Positions 16,127 to 25,100 are shown, counted from the first letter of the stretch. The stretch is 64,000 nt of DNA from Mesorhizobium_K quangtriensis (GCF_040081925.1 NZ_JBEBMF010000004.1:1-64000), one strand, 5' to 3'. Notes: generated by a model not told the origin, from the sequence alone. Program-made: numbers and translations.

Positions 16127-17847
16127 GTCAAACTCCTCTCTCTGGATCGTCGATCCAGCATGTCCTTCGGGACGCCATGATAGTTTTCGAGATTGCGGAG
16201 GAAAGATGCGATCTCGCGCTCCTTCCGCTCGTCGCTCCAGCCGAGTTCGCCGGCCATGGCCTCGGCGGTGCGCACCACGATATCCGCAGACACGTCGCCT
16301 CGGATCGACAGCGGCGTCCGGCGAAGCAGCACGTCCTCGAGGCTGACGGCAAACTCGTTTGCGGCAAGGAACGCGATTTCTGCTTCTGTCGTCCGGCTCG
16401 TGTCATCAAGTGGCCGATCATCATCGCGCTGCTGGCAGAAGCGCAGGACATCCTCAGCGCGTGTCCCGTAGGCATCGGCGAGATAGGCAGCGCGCCGGGG
16501 ATCAATGCCGTAGCGCTCCACCAGCTCAGCCTCGAATTCGTCGACGACATCGGAAAACCCATCCCCTCCGCCAATCGGCAGAGCGAGTGTGTCCCTGACG
16601 CGGTCGCAGCCAAGCTCCGCAAGAACCGCATCTGCGGTCTGTTCGGCTAAGGCGCGAAACGTCGTCCACTTGCCCCCGACCATGCAGAACTGCGGCACGA
16701 CCCCATCGACGCGATGGATGAAATGGCTGCGCGTTATGCGACCGGTAAATTCCTGATCGCTCGTCGGCAGCGGACGGATCCCGCTGTAGCTGAAGACGAC
16801 CTGGTCCGCCGCGATTCCGATGCCCGGAAAAACCCTGCGCAGCGCATCGAGGATATAGTCCTGCTCCTCCGGCTCGCACCGCACCCTTGCAGCGGCCTTA
16901 ACACGGATGTCCGTCGACCCCGCCAGAACCTTGCCGAGATAGGGGAACACGATGCAGACGCGCCCGTCGGCATTCTCGAAGAAGATCATGTGCCCGCCCA
17001 GCGCTTCAAGAAGCGGCGGGCAGTCAAGAATGAGGTGCGATCCCTTGGTGCCCGACACGAAAGGCTCGTTTCTCTTTTCTCCAGCGGCCAGACTGTCGAG
17101 GGACTCATCCAGCCACGCTCCGGTGGCGTTGACGATGACCTTCGTGCTCACCTCGATCTTGTCCCCGGACTGTCCGTCAACGACAACAAAGCCGTCCCCT
17201 GCCCGCTCGACCTGCGCGTAGTTCAGCGCGACGCTTTCCGGCGCAAGGCGCTTGGTGTCGATCACCATTTCGACCCCAAGCCGCTCGGGGTAGCTGATCC
17301 ACGCATCGTAGTAGGTCGCTGAGAAGAGCAGGCGCGGCGAAAGCTGCGGCCACCTGCGCAGGGTTTCCCTCGCCCCGCGAAAGCTGTGCTTGGGCAGCAG
17401 CCTCTTTTTACGCGTCGTCCAGTCGTAGAGCGACAGTCCGATCTTTATCGGCAGCGCGCCACGGCTCGACGGTTTGCTGGACAAACCCAAAAAGCCTGCC
17501 GCGCCGTTAAGCAGCCCGGAGAAAACCGACCAGATCGGGATCGTCGTCGGCAGCGGACGCACCATGTGCGGTGCGTTGGTCAGCAGCGCATCGCGTTCCC
17601 TGAGCGATTCCCGCACGAGGCCGAATTCGCCGTTCTCCAGGTAGCGTAGCCCGCCATGGATCATCCGCGACGGCGCTGCGCTGCAGCCGGAACAGAAATC
17701 GTTGCGCTCGACTAGCAGCACCCGCAAGTTCTGGAGCGCCAGTTCGCGAAAGACGCCGATGCCGTTGATGCCTCCGCCGACGACAACGACGTCGAACGCG
17801 CCGTCGCGGCGTATCAGTTCGAGGTTTTCGTCTCTTTGTGCGGACAT
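16117..17847 (-). CDS. GlpD/EryB-like FAD-dependent polyol-phosphate dehydrogenase
   Basis: A 576-residue flavoprotein of the glycerol-3-phosphate dehydrogenase family: FDVVVVGGGINGIGVFREL, then RNDFCSGCSAAPSRMIHGGLRYLE (the MIHGGLRYL box is diagnostic), VNATGAW, and a C-terminal DAO-like helical domain. GlpD oxidises carbon 2 of sn-glycerol-3-phosphate and passes electrons to quinone; EryB does the same type of reaction on erythritol phosphate. The ATG at 17847 is preferred to a TTG at 17859. Flanking kinase, aldolase and SorC genes suggest a larger polyol phosphate as substrate rather than glycerol-3-phosphate. No glycerol facilitator or GlpK is nearby. Confidence 0.82.
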   Translation of the reverse strand: MSAQRDENLELIRRDGAFDVVVVGGGINGIGVFRELALQNLRVLLVERNDFCSGCSAAPSRMIHGGLRYLENGEFGLVRESLRERDALLTNAPHMVRPLPTTIPIWSVFSGLLNGAAGFLGLSSKPSSRGALPIKIGLSLYDWTTRKKRLLPKHSFRGARETLRRWPQLSPRLLFSATYYDAWISYPERLGVEMVIDTKRLAPESVALNYAQVERAGDGFVVVDGQSGDKIEVSTKVIVNATGAWLDESLDSLAAGEKRNEPFVSGTKGSHLILDCPPLLEALGGHMIFFENADGRVCIVFPYLGKVLAGSTDIRVKAAARVRCEPEEQDYILDALRRVFPGIGIAADQVVFSYSGIRPLPTSDQEFTGRITRSHFIHRVDGVVPQFCMVGGKWTTFRALAEQTADAVLAELGCDRVRDTLALPIGGGDGFSDVVDEFEAELVERYGIDPRRAAYLADAYGTRAEDVLRFCQQRDDDRPLDDTSRTTEAEIAFLAANEFAVSLEDVLLRRTPLSIRGDVSADIVVRTAEAMAGELGWSDERKEREIASFLRNLENYHGVPKDMLDRRSRERSLTCA

Positions 17848-17914
17848 GGCCGTTGGCAATACTCGTCATGCACCGTTTTTCGGACGGTGGCTGGTCTCGT
17901 TTCGGGTTAGTCGA

Positions 17915-18910
17915 TCAGGCGTCCAGGTCGGTCAGATGGCGCGTGGCTGCCTCGCTTATCGTCTCTGTTTCGGCCTTCGACAGACGGATACGCCCCGCCC
18001 CGGCATTTTCCCTGGCCTGCTCCGGATTGCGCGCACCGCAAAGCGCAAACGTGATGCCCGGTTGCTGTATGGTCCACGCGATCACCAACTGCGCAGGCGT
18101 CGCGCCATGTGCATCGGCCAACGGCGCGATGTCATCCATCAGTCGCACCACCTTTTCCCGATTGGCCTTCGAGAAACGCGGATTGTCCTTGCGCTGGTCG
18201 TCGCCAGAAAAGACACGGTCGACTCCGATCTTGCCCGAGAGCAATCCGAGCGCAAGCGACGAGTAGCTCAACGTCGACACCCCGTTTCGCCGCGCGACCG
18301 GCAGCAGCGTCTTCTCGATGTCGCGCTTCACCATGGAATACTCTTCCTGGATGGCATCGAGCCCGCCGACGGACACGTAAGTCTCCAGGTCCTGCACCGA
18401 CAGATTGCTCGCACCGATCGACCGGATCTTGCCCTGCGCCTTCAGCTTCGACAGCGCCTCCATCGTCTCCGCGATCGGCGTCGTCGGGTCCTGCCAATGC
18501 GTGATGTAATGGTCGATGGTGTCCGTCCCGAGCCGCTTCAGGCTCTGCTCGATCTCATGGACGATCGAGTCCGCACCGAGATAACGATGCACCGGCCGGC
18601 CGTCATAGTCGAAGAAATGCCTGCCCCTGGTCGTATGCCGGACCAGTCCGCATTTCGTCGCCAGTACGACCTTGTCGCGTCGTCCCTTTATCGCCTTGCC
18701 AACGATCTCTTCTGCCACACCCTGCCCATAGGCCGGTGCCGTGTCGATCAGGCTGACCCCCTCGTCGATCGACGCCTGGATTGCCGCGATCGATTTCGCT
18801 TCATCCGTCCCGCCCCACATCCAGCCGCCGATGGCCCAGGTGCCGAGCCCGATGGCTGACGCATGCACGTCGGACGAGCCTATCTCGCGGACGAGCATTT
18901 CATGCGACAT
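17915..18910 (-). CDS. Aldo/keto reductase
   Basis: A 331-residue NAD(P)H-dependent oxidoreductase with the complete AKR tetrad in expected contexts: Asp and Tyr in LIDTAPAYGQG, Lys in VLATKCG, His in HYITHWQDP. The cofactor site region is IVIAWTIQQPG ... ALCGARNPEQARENAGA. ATG 18910 has a GGAG site and overlaps the SorC gene by 11 bp; ATG 18898 is a second choice. As part of the polyol operon it could reduce the aldehyde released by the aldolase or interconvert polyol and sugar. AKR substrate range cannot be read from sequence. Confidence 0.82.
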   Translation of the reverse strand: MSHEMLVREIGSSDVHASAIGLGTWAIGGWMWGGTDEAKSIAAIQASIDEGVSLIDTAPAYGQGVAEEIVGKAIKGRRDKVVLATKCGLVRHTTRGRHFFDYDGRPVHRYLGADSIVHEIEQSLKRLGTDTIDHYITHWQDPTTPIAETMEALSKLKAQGKIRSIGASNLSVQDLETYVSVGGLDAIQEEYSMVKRDIEKTLLPVARRNGVSTLSYSSLALGLLSGKIGVDRVFSGDDQRKDNPRFSKANREKVVRLMDDIAPLADAHGATPAQLVIAWTIQQPGITFALCGARNPEQARENAGAGRIRLSKAETETISEAATRHLTDLDA

Positions 18911-19880
18911 CTTGTAGATTCTCCATGGCGTCCAGCACGGCGCCTGCGGTTTCCTCGTCGACGACAAGCGAGTCGAGGAAGCGGCCGTTCAGCACCGCGC
19001 GTATCGGCAAAATCTTCTCCGCGCCGGCCGCCACTCCAATCGTGTGCCGACACTGCGAAAGCTCGTCGGGCTCCAGCGCTACCAGCCTTGAATTCAGCGG
19101 ATAGTCGCCGACTGTGCCGTCCTCGCGGATCAGATGCGCCAGGAACTCGCCGCGCACCCCGCTCTTGAGGAGGAATTGGCGGTCAGGGTTGGGCATGGGG
19201 TGCAGATCGTAATAGCTCGAACCCGGCGTCAGGATCGACCCGATGCCGGTCAGCGCCACTGACGCCTTGCGCGCAAGATCGAACACCTCCTTCACCGAGC
19301 CCATCTCCATCAGCATATCGCGCTGCTCCCGGCTCTCGGCAAACAGCGGCGCATGCACCAGCATGTTCTTGCCGCCCAGCCGCTCGGCCAGCCGCGAGGC
19401 GAGATGGTTGACGTCCGTGTAGAACTTGCCCTGCACGCCGCCCGTCAGCGGCACGACGGTCACGTCGAATGCGCGCTCCGGCTCAAGCGCTTCCACCACC
19501 GCGCTCACCGCCTTGCCGCCGGTGATGGCGATGACATCGCCGTCACGCAGTGTTTCGAGCAACTGGTTGCCGGCAGCGCGGCCAACCTGTTTCAGCGTCG
19601 TCTCCGGGCTGCCAGAGACCGTTGGTGCCACGACCGCACTGGCGAGGCCGGCCTTTTCCTTGAGCCGCTTTTCCAGATCGACCAGCCGCTGGAACGGGCT
19701 TTCGATGGCGATCTTCACCATGCCGCTCTTGCGCCCTTGCGTGATCAGCCGGTTGACTTTCGAGGTCGACAGGTTGAGCGCGATGGCGATATCCGCCTGC
19801 TTCATGCCGTCGATGAAATGCAGCACGCACACCGTGTAGATCTGCCTGATCGATTCGAAGTCTTCTTTCCGTTCAGCCAT
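18900..19880 (-). CDS. SorC/DeoR-family sugar-binding transcriptional regulator
   Basis: A 326-residue regulator: N-terminal helix-turn-helix (IYTVCVLHFIDGMKQADIAIALNLSTSKVNRLI) and a long C-terminal phosphosugar-sensing domain with the family patterns IAITGGKAVSAVVEAL and TVVPLTGGVQGKFYTDVNHLASRLAERLGG. This is the same family as EryD and LsrR, which respond to phosphorylated ligands made by the kinase of their own pathway. It lies 16 bp after the permease gene and overlaps the aldo/keto reductase gene, so it is embedded in the operon it probably controls. A perfect inverted repeat upstream of the first gene of the operon is the best candidate operator. Confidence 0.88.
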   Translation of the reverse strand: MAERKEDFESIRQIYTVCVLHFIDGMKQADIAIALNLSTSKVNRLITQGRKSGMVKIAIESPFQRLVDLEKRLKEKAGLASAVVAPTVSGSPETTLKQVGRAAGNQLLETLRDGDVIAITGGKAVSAVVEALEPERAFDVTVVPLTGGVQGKFYTDVNHLASRLAERLGGKNMLVHAPLFAESREQRDMLMEMGSVKEVFDLARKASVALTGIGSILTPGSSYYDLHPMPNPDRQFLLKSGVRGEFLAHLIREDGTVGDYPLNSRLVALEPDELSQCRHTIGVAAGAEKILPIRAVLNGRFLDSLVVDEETAGAVLDAMENLQDVA

Positions 19881-19896
19881 CTCAGTCAGGTTCCGG

Positions 19897-20919
19897 TCAG
19901 CCGCGGCGCTTGTTGAGGTAGTGGTCGATCGTCACCGCGGTCAGCAGGATCGACCCGCGGATGATGTCCTGCCAGTAGACCGACACGTCAAGCAGGGCGA
20001 GCGAACTTGATACGACCGAAAGCAGAATGGTCCCCAGGATCGCGCCGAAAATCGTGCCCGAGCCGCCGGAAAGACTGGCTCCTCCGATCACCGCCGCCGC
20101 GATGACGTTCAGCTCCATGCCGATGCCGAATGTCGGCTGCGCCGACCCGAAGCGCGCCATGTAGATGATGCCGGCAACACCGCAGAGCGCCGAGCACAGC
20201 GTCGTGGTCAGGAAAACCACCTTCTTAGTGCGGATGCCGGAATAGGCCGCCGCCTTCTCGTTGCTGCCCGTATAGAAAACCTTACGGAATACGGTCGTGC
20301 GCCGCAGCAGGAAGTCGAAGGCGACCACCACAACCACAAAGATGATGATGACAACCGGGATCACCCCGATCGACCCCTGCCCAATGAACTTGAATTCCGG
20401 TGGCAGCGTGTAGAGGCCAAGTGGCCGCCCGCCGGTCCCGAGCAAGCAGAGCCCGCGCGCGATCACCATCACGGCCAGCGACACGATGAAGTGGTGCAAC
20501 CCGACCCGCGTGACGAAGAACCCCATGCCCGCGCCGATGGCCGTGCAGGCAGCAATCGCGATGCCCGATGCGATCCATGGATCGACGCCGTTCAGGAACA
20601 GCAGCCCTGCGATCACCATGGCCAGCGCCGTCACCGAACCGACGGAGAGGTCGATGCCGCCGGAGATCAGCAATATCGTCATGCCGACGACAACGATGCC
20701 TTCCACCGCGAAAGCCATCGCCATGGCGCGCAGGTTGTTCCAGGTCAGGAAGTAGGGCGACGCGAAGGACATCGCGATGAACAACGCAAGAATGATCAGG
20801 ATCAGCCCCGTCTCGCGCATGCGCAGCAACTGCTTCAATCCGCCCATCAGGCCGGTCGTCACTGGGCGTTCCTTGGCGGAAGGCGTCGCTATCGAAGTCA
20901 TGGTTTCCTCCGTCTTCAT
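19897..20919 (-). CDS. Ribose-type ABC transporter permease
   Basis: A 340-residue RbsC-family inner-membrane permease with about ten hydrophobic segments. It carries the family's GLLFLNGVDPWIASGIAIAAC, SLAVMVIARGLCLLGTGG and the glycine-rich GAVIGGASLSGGSGTIFGAILG near the C-terminus. The ATG at 20919 overlaps the ATPase stop by 4 bp. An internal ATG at 20901 has a stronger GGAGG site five bases before it and would remove 6 residues. It partners with the RbsA-type ATPase and RbsB-type binding protein just upstream to import a sugar or polyol. Confidence 0.9.
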   Translation of the reverse strand: MKTEETMTSIATPSAKERPVTTGLMGGLKQLLRMRETGLILIILALFIAMSFASPYFLTWNNLRAMAMAFAVEGIVVVGMTILLISGGIDLSVGSVTALAMVIAGLLFLNGVDPWIASGIAIAACTAIGAGMGFFVTRVGLHHFIVSLAVMVIARGLCLLGTGGRPLGLYTLPPEFKFIGQGSIGVIPVVIIIFVVVVVAFDFLLRRTTVFRKVFYTGSNEKAAAYSGIRTKKVVFLTTTLCSALCGVAGIIYMARFGSAQPTFGIGMELNVIAAAVIGGASLSGGSGTIFGAILGTILLSVVSSSLALLDVSVYWQDIIRGSILLTAVTIDHYLNKRRG

Positions 20920-22448
20920 GACGCCAGCGCCTGTTCCTCGCCAATGGAAGCCAAGTACATGATCCTGTCCTCCGTCATTTCGCCGCCACTCACCTCTCCC
21001 GAAATGCGCCCTTCGCGCACGACCAGAACGCGGTCGCAGACACCGATCAGTTCCGGCAGTTCGGACGAGATGACGATGATGCCCACGCCGCCCCGCGCGA
21101 GATCACGCAGGATGCGGTGTATTTCAGCCTTGGCGCCGACATCGACGCCACGCGTCGGCTCGTCGAGGAAGATGACATTCGGGTTGACGGACAGCATCTT
21201 GGCGATGGCCACCTTCTGCTGGTTTCCGCCCGACAGCGCCGACACCGGCTGGCCGACATGCGCGCATTTGAGGTTCAGGCGGCTCCCGAGCAGTTCCGCC
21301 TGCGCGGTTTCCCGTTGCTCGTCGATAATCCCGAACTGCGACGCGACCTGCTCGACCGAAAGCGCGGCCACGTTCGACGCGATCGACATGTCTAGGAAAA
21401 GCCCGTCGCCCTTGCGGTCTTCCGACAGATAGACGATGCCCTCGCCGATGCTGTCGCCGTAGTTCGTGATTCTGAGTGGCTGGCCGTGCAATCGCACCTC
21501 GCCAGTGACGTCGCCCTCCAATCGACATATGCCTTTGACGATCTCGCTGCGCCCCGCGCCGATCAGTCCTGCAAGCCCCAGGATTTCGCCTTTGCGGAGC
21601 TGGAAGGAAATGTCGCGGAAGCGCATGCGTTCGGTCAGGTTGCGCACGTCGAGGATGATCTCGTCCGAGCGCTCGTCGTCGCCAAGCTTGGCCGGGTAGA
21701 GATCGTCGATCACGCGGCCCACCATGGCGCTGACGACCTCGCCTGGCGTTGTCCGCGCCACTACCTTCGTCGTGATGTATTGTCCGTCGCGCAGCACCGT
21801 CACGCGGTCGCAATTCTCGAAGATCTCCACCATGCGATGCGAGATGTAGATGATCGAGATGCCTTGGCTCGCCAGCTTGCGCATGATGCCGAACAGGATC
21901 TGCGCCTCGCGCTCAGTCAGCGCGGCCGTCGGCTCGTCCAGGATGAGCACGCGGCAGTCGAGCGTGAGCGCCTTGGCGATCTCCACCAATTGCTGCTGCG
22001 AGATCGACAACGTCCGCACCAGCACCGACGGATCGATGTCGCCTAACTGGCCGAGGATTTCACCGGCCTTCCGCTCCAGCGTAGCGTAGTCCATCAGCAG
22101 CGAACGGGTCGTGTTGGTCACGGACATGAAGATGTTCTCGGCGACAGACACGTCCGGGCACAGTGCGATTTCCTGATGCACGAAGCCGATGCCCAATTGT
22201 TGCGCCATCGCCGGCGACGTGATGCTGACCGGCTTGCCGTCCAGCAGGATCGAGCCGCTGTCGGGCCGGTGGATGCCGTCGATGATGTTCATCAACGTCG
22301 ATTTGCCTGCACCATTCTCGCCGGCGATCGCATGGATTTCCCCGCGCCGCAGTTCGAAGTCGACGCCGCGAAGTGCCTTCACCGGACCGAACGACTTGGT
22401 GAGACCGGCGATCTTCAGTATCGGGTCGTTTTCAGCGTGCCCGGACAT
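20916..22448 (-). CDS. Ribose-type ABC transporter ATPase (double nucleotide-binding domain)
   Basis: A 510-residue RbsA-family protein with two ATPase domains. The first has Walker A GENGAGKSTLMN, signature LSISQQQLVEIAKAL and Walker B VLILDEPTAAL. The second has the degenerate P-loop GLIGAGRSEIVKGI, signature LSGGNQQKVAIAKML and FLDEPTRGVDVG. Loss of a full Walker A in the second half is normal for this family. It overlaps the permease gene and follows the binding-protein gene across a 75-bp gap that contains a strong hairpin. Confidence 0.92.
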   Translation of the reverse strand: MSGHAENDPILKIAGLTKSFGPVKALRGVDFELRRGEIHAIAGENGAGKSTLMNIIDGIHRPDSGSILLDGKPVSITSPAMAQQLGIGFVHQEIALCPDVSVAENIFMSVTNTTRSLLMDYATLERKAGEILGQLGDIDPSVLVRTLSISQQQLVEIAKALTLDCRVLILDEPTAALTEREAQILFGIMRKLASQGISIIYISHRMVEIFENCDRVTVLRDGQYITTKVVARTTPGEVVSAMVGRVIDDLYPAKLGDDERSDEIILDVRNLTERMRFRDISFQLRKGEILGLAGLIGAGRSEIVKGICRLEGDVTGEVRLHGQPLRITNYGDSIGEGIVYLSEDRKGDGLFLDMSIASNVAALSVEQVASQFGIIDEQRETAQAELLGSRLNLKCAHVGQPVSALSGGNQQKVAIAKMLSVNPNVIFLDEPTRGVDVGAKAEIHRILRDLARGGVGIIVISSELPELIGVCDRVLVVREGRISGEVSGGEMTEDRIMYLASIGEEQALAS

Positions 22449-22479
22449 GCCGCTAGCCCTGCATTCAATTGAAACTGGC

Positions 22480-22506
22480 GCCCGCGCCGCCTCGTACGGC
22501 GCGGGC
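22480..22506 (-). other. Intergenic mRNA hairpin after the sugar-binding protein gene
   Basis: A perfect 10-bp GC-rich inverted repeat (GCCCGCGCCG, loop of 7, CGGCGCGGGC) lies between the binding-protein and ATPase genes. No T tract follows on the transcribed strand. Its place matches the hairpin at 3230-3259 and the terminator-like hairpin at 27432-27464, each directly after a binding-protein gene. Confidence 0.7.
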
Positions 22507-22523
22507 CTTGGCGCTTCCCGGGC

Positions 22524-23543
22524 TTAGCTCGGGTCGCGTCCTTCCATGTACTTGTTCAGGTCGAACGAGTCGGCATTCTCCTTGGTGATGACGGCAAAGC
22601 CGTTATCCACAAAGGGAATCTGCATCGGGTTGTAGCCGGAGACCTTGTAGTCGTTGAACGGGTCGAACAGGTCCGGATGCGCGCCGAGGAAGGTGGCGAT
22701 GAAACCCATGTAGCCCTGCACACCCTGGTTCGGGTTGAGCGACATGTGGATGTTGCCGGCCTTGATGTGCTCGAGCGTCGCGGGCGTGACGTCGGCGTGA
22801 ATGATCAGCACGTCGGCCTTCGCTTCCAGAACGGCAGTGACCGCGCCCTCGGCCGAGCCGGCTTCGGGGATCCACATCGCCTTCAGGTTCGGATTGGCCT
22901 GCAGGATCGAAGAGGTAGCCTTGTAGGCAGCGTTCGCATCCTGGTTGGTCGCCTGACGTCCGACGAGCTTCATGTTGGGGTAGTTCTTCCCCATGTAGTC
23001 GATCAGCGCTGTGACGCGCAGGTCGTGGTTGCTCTGGCCGGGGTTTTCCAGCACCGCATATTCCGCGCTGTCGCCGACCTGCTTGACGATCTCCTCCGCA
23101 GCGAACTTCGCTTCCGCGAGGTTGTCCGAAGTGATGTAGCCGGTGCGCTTCGATTTCGGCGAGTCGGCCGCGAAGGTCACTACGCTCACGCCATTGGCGA
23201 TCGCCTGATTGATCGGCTCGATGAAGGGGTCCGACTGCATCGGATGCAGCAGGACGCCGGCCGGGTTCTTGACCAGATCCTGTTCGAAGGATGCGATCTG
23301 CTTTGTGATGTCGTAGTCGGGCGTGCCCGAGAAGACAGTCTCGCAGCCCATCGCCTCGGCCGCCTGCTTGAAGCCCTGGTAGACGGGCACCCAATAGGGA
23401 TGCGCCGACACCATGACGTTCATCACGTAGGTTTCGCCCGGCTTGCACTGGAATTTGCTCTGCGCGTCTGCGGCATTAGTCGAAACGAGCGCAGCAGTCA
23501 TCGTCGCCGCGGCCATGGCCCCGGCCCATCCAAACTTTTTCAT
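22524..23543 (-). CDS. Ribose-type periplasmic sugar/polyol-binding protein
   Basis: A 339-residue Peripla_BP_4-type binding protein. The ATG at 23543 has a GGAGGAG ribosome site and begins a signal peptide (MKKFGWAGAMAAATMTAALVSTNAADAQ). The mature part opens with YVMNVMVSAHPYWVPVYQGF and continues with DYDITKQIASFEQDLVKNPAGVLLHP, the hinge-bending sugar-binder pattern. It is the first gene of the operon that ends with the GMC oxidoreductase, so its ligand should be the substrate of the pathway. No residue pattern known to me identifies that ligand. Confidence 0.88.
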   Translation of the reverse strand: MKKFGWAGAMAAATMTAALVSTNAADAQSKFQCKPGETYVMNVMVSAHPYWVPVYQGFKQAAEAMGCETVFSGTPDYDITKQIASFEQDLVKNPAGVLLHPMQSDPFIEPINQAIANGVSVVTFAADSPKSKRTGYITSDNLAEAKFAAEEIVKQVGDSAEYAVLENPGQSNHDLRVTALIDYMGKNYPNMKLVGRQATNQDANAAYKATSSILQANPNLKAMWIPEAGSAEGAVTAVLEAKADVLIIHADVTPATLEHIKAGNIHMSLNPNQGVQGYMGFIATFLGAHPDLFDPFNDYKVSGYNPMQIPFVDNGFAVITKENADSFDLNKYMEGRDPS

Positions 23544-23697
23544 GTTCTCCTCCGCTTTGGACTCCTGCCCTCGCGATCGACGCTGACAGCATTTCGGCGC
23601 GAATGCAAGAAATTTCACATTGCGAATTTTATCGCAACGCGGCGGATAAAAACGCACACCCGGCGATCTGTCAATCGCTTCGGTATAAAAATCGTTT

Positions 23698-23715
23698 CAT
23701 GAAATTTATTTCATG
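23698..23715. promoter_or_regulatory. Perfect inverted repeat upstream of the polyol operon (candidate SorC operator)
   Basis: CATGAAAT, TT, ATTTCATG: an 18-bp perfect palindrome lying 155 bp before the binding-protein start, in an AT-rich patch of an otherwise GC-rich gap (23544-23822). The rest of this 279-bp gap holds no gene that I can support and presumably contains promoters for the operon on the minus strand and the lipoprotein gene on the plus strand. Confidence 0.5.
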
Positions 23716-23822
23716 TTGGGTTGATCCAGGCGATTTGCATGGGTCGGGAAAATTCGCCATCCTGTGCGGAAGATTGGACTCAGCGCTGGTTAAGCCGGCT
23801 CGCAACTTCCGACCGCCGTGAC

Positions 23823-24182
23823 ATGACCCGCAGTGCCCGCCCGCCCATGGAAAAACTTTTGTCCGCAGCCCCGGCAGCGCGATGGCTGCTTCTTTGTCTC
23901 GTGGTTTCCGGCTGCTCGCAGAGTCTGCGGCCCGTGGATACAGCGGGCTATGCGTCGATGAGTTGCATAGAACTGAACGACCTCATGAGCCGGACATCGG
24001 CGGAGATTTCGCGCACGGCCATCAACCGGGGAAATGTCGAACGCACCGACATCCCGACTTGGGTGCTCGGAGGCAGGCAGGTCGCGTCAAAAGTAGCAGC
24101 GCGTCAAACCGCGAGGATCGAGCATCTCCAGGAACAGGAACAGGCGATCGCTGCGGTCCGGCTGCGTAACTGCGGCCGCTAG
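23823..24182 (+). CDS. Small lipoprotein of unknown function
   Basis: A 119-residue protein (111 if ATG 23847 is used). The N-terminus has a positively charged region, a hydrophobic stretch and the lipobox VVSGC (Cys31), so it should be lipid-anchored in the envelope. The mature part, about 88 residues, has two further cysteines (SCIEL and the terminal NCGR) that could form a disulfide, and a helix-forming C-terminal half rich in Arg, Gln and Ala. I do not recognise a family. It stands alone between two oppositely oriented operons and need not belong to either. Confidence 0.6.
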   Translation: MTRSARPPMEKLLSAAPAARWLLLCLVVSGCSQSLRPVDTAGYASMSCIELNDLMSRTSAEISRTAINRGNVERTDIPTWVLGGRQVASKVAARQTARIEHLQEQEQAIAAVRLRNCGR

Positions 24183-24243
24183 CCGGTTCGCGCGACGACG
24201 CCTCGTCGCAATAGCCGCACTTGTCCGTGCCCCGTCGCTGATG

Positions 24244-24257
24244 CTTGTATAGACAAC
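24244..24257. promoter_or_regulatory. Candidate GntR/HutC-type operator upstream of the SDR gene
   Basis: CTTGTATAGACAAC contains TTGTAT-AGACAA, a 12-bp palindrome with one mismatch, 26 bp before the SDR start. It closely resembles known operators of HutC-subfamily GntR repressors, and a gene for such a repressor ends this operon. A second copy occurs at 25101-25112. Confidence 0.55.
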
Positions 24258-24282
24258 ATCAGTTCGTCGAACGAGGCGATGC

Positions 24283-25059
24283 ATGCAGGACGTTTCCCAG
24301 CTCTTTTCTCTTACGGGTCGAAAGGCCGTTGTGACCGGCGCCAGCCGTGGCCTTGGTCGTGCGATTGCCGAGACGCTTGCAAGCGCGGGAGCAACCGTGG
24401 GCGTCACGGCGCGCGACCTCTCGTCGCTCGACGATACGGTCGCGGCGATCGGCGCTGGTGGCGGCAAGGCGATCCCGATCGCGCTCGACGTCCGCGACGT
24501 CGCAGCGACCGGCATCGCGCTCCAGAGTCTCGCCGGGCAGATGGACGGCATCCACATCCTCATCAACAACGCCGGCTACGAGGAAGTTCGCGCTTCGCTG
24601 GACGTTGACGAGGCGCTATGGGACCGCATCGTCGACACCAACCTGAAAGGCGCGTTCTTCTGCGCGCAGGCGGCCGCGAAGCTGATGGCGGGACAAGGTT
24701 CGGGTGGCAGCATCGTCAACCTGTGCTCGCTCACCTCCTACGTCGGCATCCCGACCGCCGTCCCCTACGGTTCCTCGAAATCCGGCCTGCTCGGCATGAC
24801 GCGGGCGCTGTCAGCCGAATGGGCGGCCGCCGGCATCCGCGTCAACGCCGTCGCGCCGGGCTATTTCCGCACCGACATGACGGAAGTCTTCTACGCAGAT
24901 GCAGCATGGGAGCAGGCCATGCTTGGCAAGATCCCGCTGCGCCGCTTCGGCAATATGGGCGATCTTTCCGGCGCGATCCTCTTTCTTGCCAGCGATGCGT
25001 CCGCCTATGTAACCGGACAAAGCATTCCGGTGGATGGCGGCTTTCTCGCCTCCATCTGA
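24283..25059 (+). CDS. hpsO: Short-chain dehydrogenase, HpsO-like
   Basis: A 258-residue classical SDR: cofactor motif TGASRGLG (residues 18-25), structural NNAG (INNAGYEE), catalytic Ser in CSLTSYVG and YxxxK in PYGSSKSG, and the usual C-terminal YVTGQSIPVDGGF. Such enzymes oxidise secondary alcohols with NAD(P). In known DHPS catabolism HpsO is an SDR that oxidises (R)-2,3-dihydroxypropane-1-sulfonate at carbon 2. The assignment here rests on co-occurrence with HisD-like and zinc-ADH genes matching HpsN and HpsP. A GntR-type operator candidate lies directly upstream. A different hydroxy-acid substrate is possible. Confidence 0.6.
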   Translation: MQDVSQLFSLTGRKAVVTGASRGLGRAIAETLASAGATVGVTARDLSSLDDTVAAIGAGGGKAIPIALDVRDVAATGIALQSLAGQMDGIHILINNAGYEEVRASLDVDEALWDRIVDTNLKGAFFCAQAAAKLMAGQGSGGSIVNLCSLTSYVGIPTAVPYGSSKSGLLGMTRALSAEWAAAGIRVNAVAPGYFRTDMTEVFYADAAWEQAMLGKIPLRRFGNMGDLSGAILFLASDASAYVTGQSIPVDGGFLASI

Positions 25060-25100
25060 AAAGCGGCTCGACTCCTATTGCCGAGGTATGTTGTACATGC

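Noticed and set aside
13774..22448. Autoinducer-2 (lsr) operon
   Set aside because: Kinase, aldolase, SorC regulator and ABC genes resemble lsr, but LsrG and the second lsr permease are missing, and a GlpD-like dehydrogenase and AKR are present.
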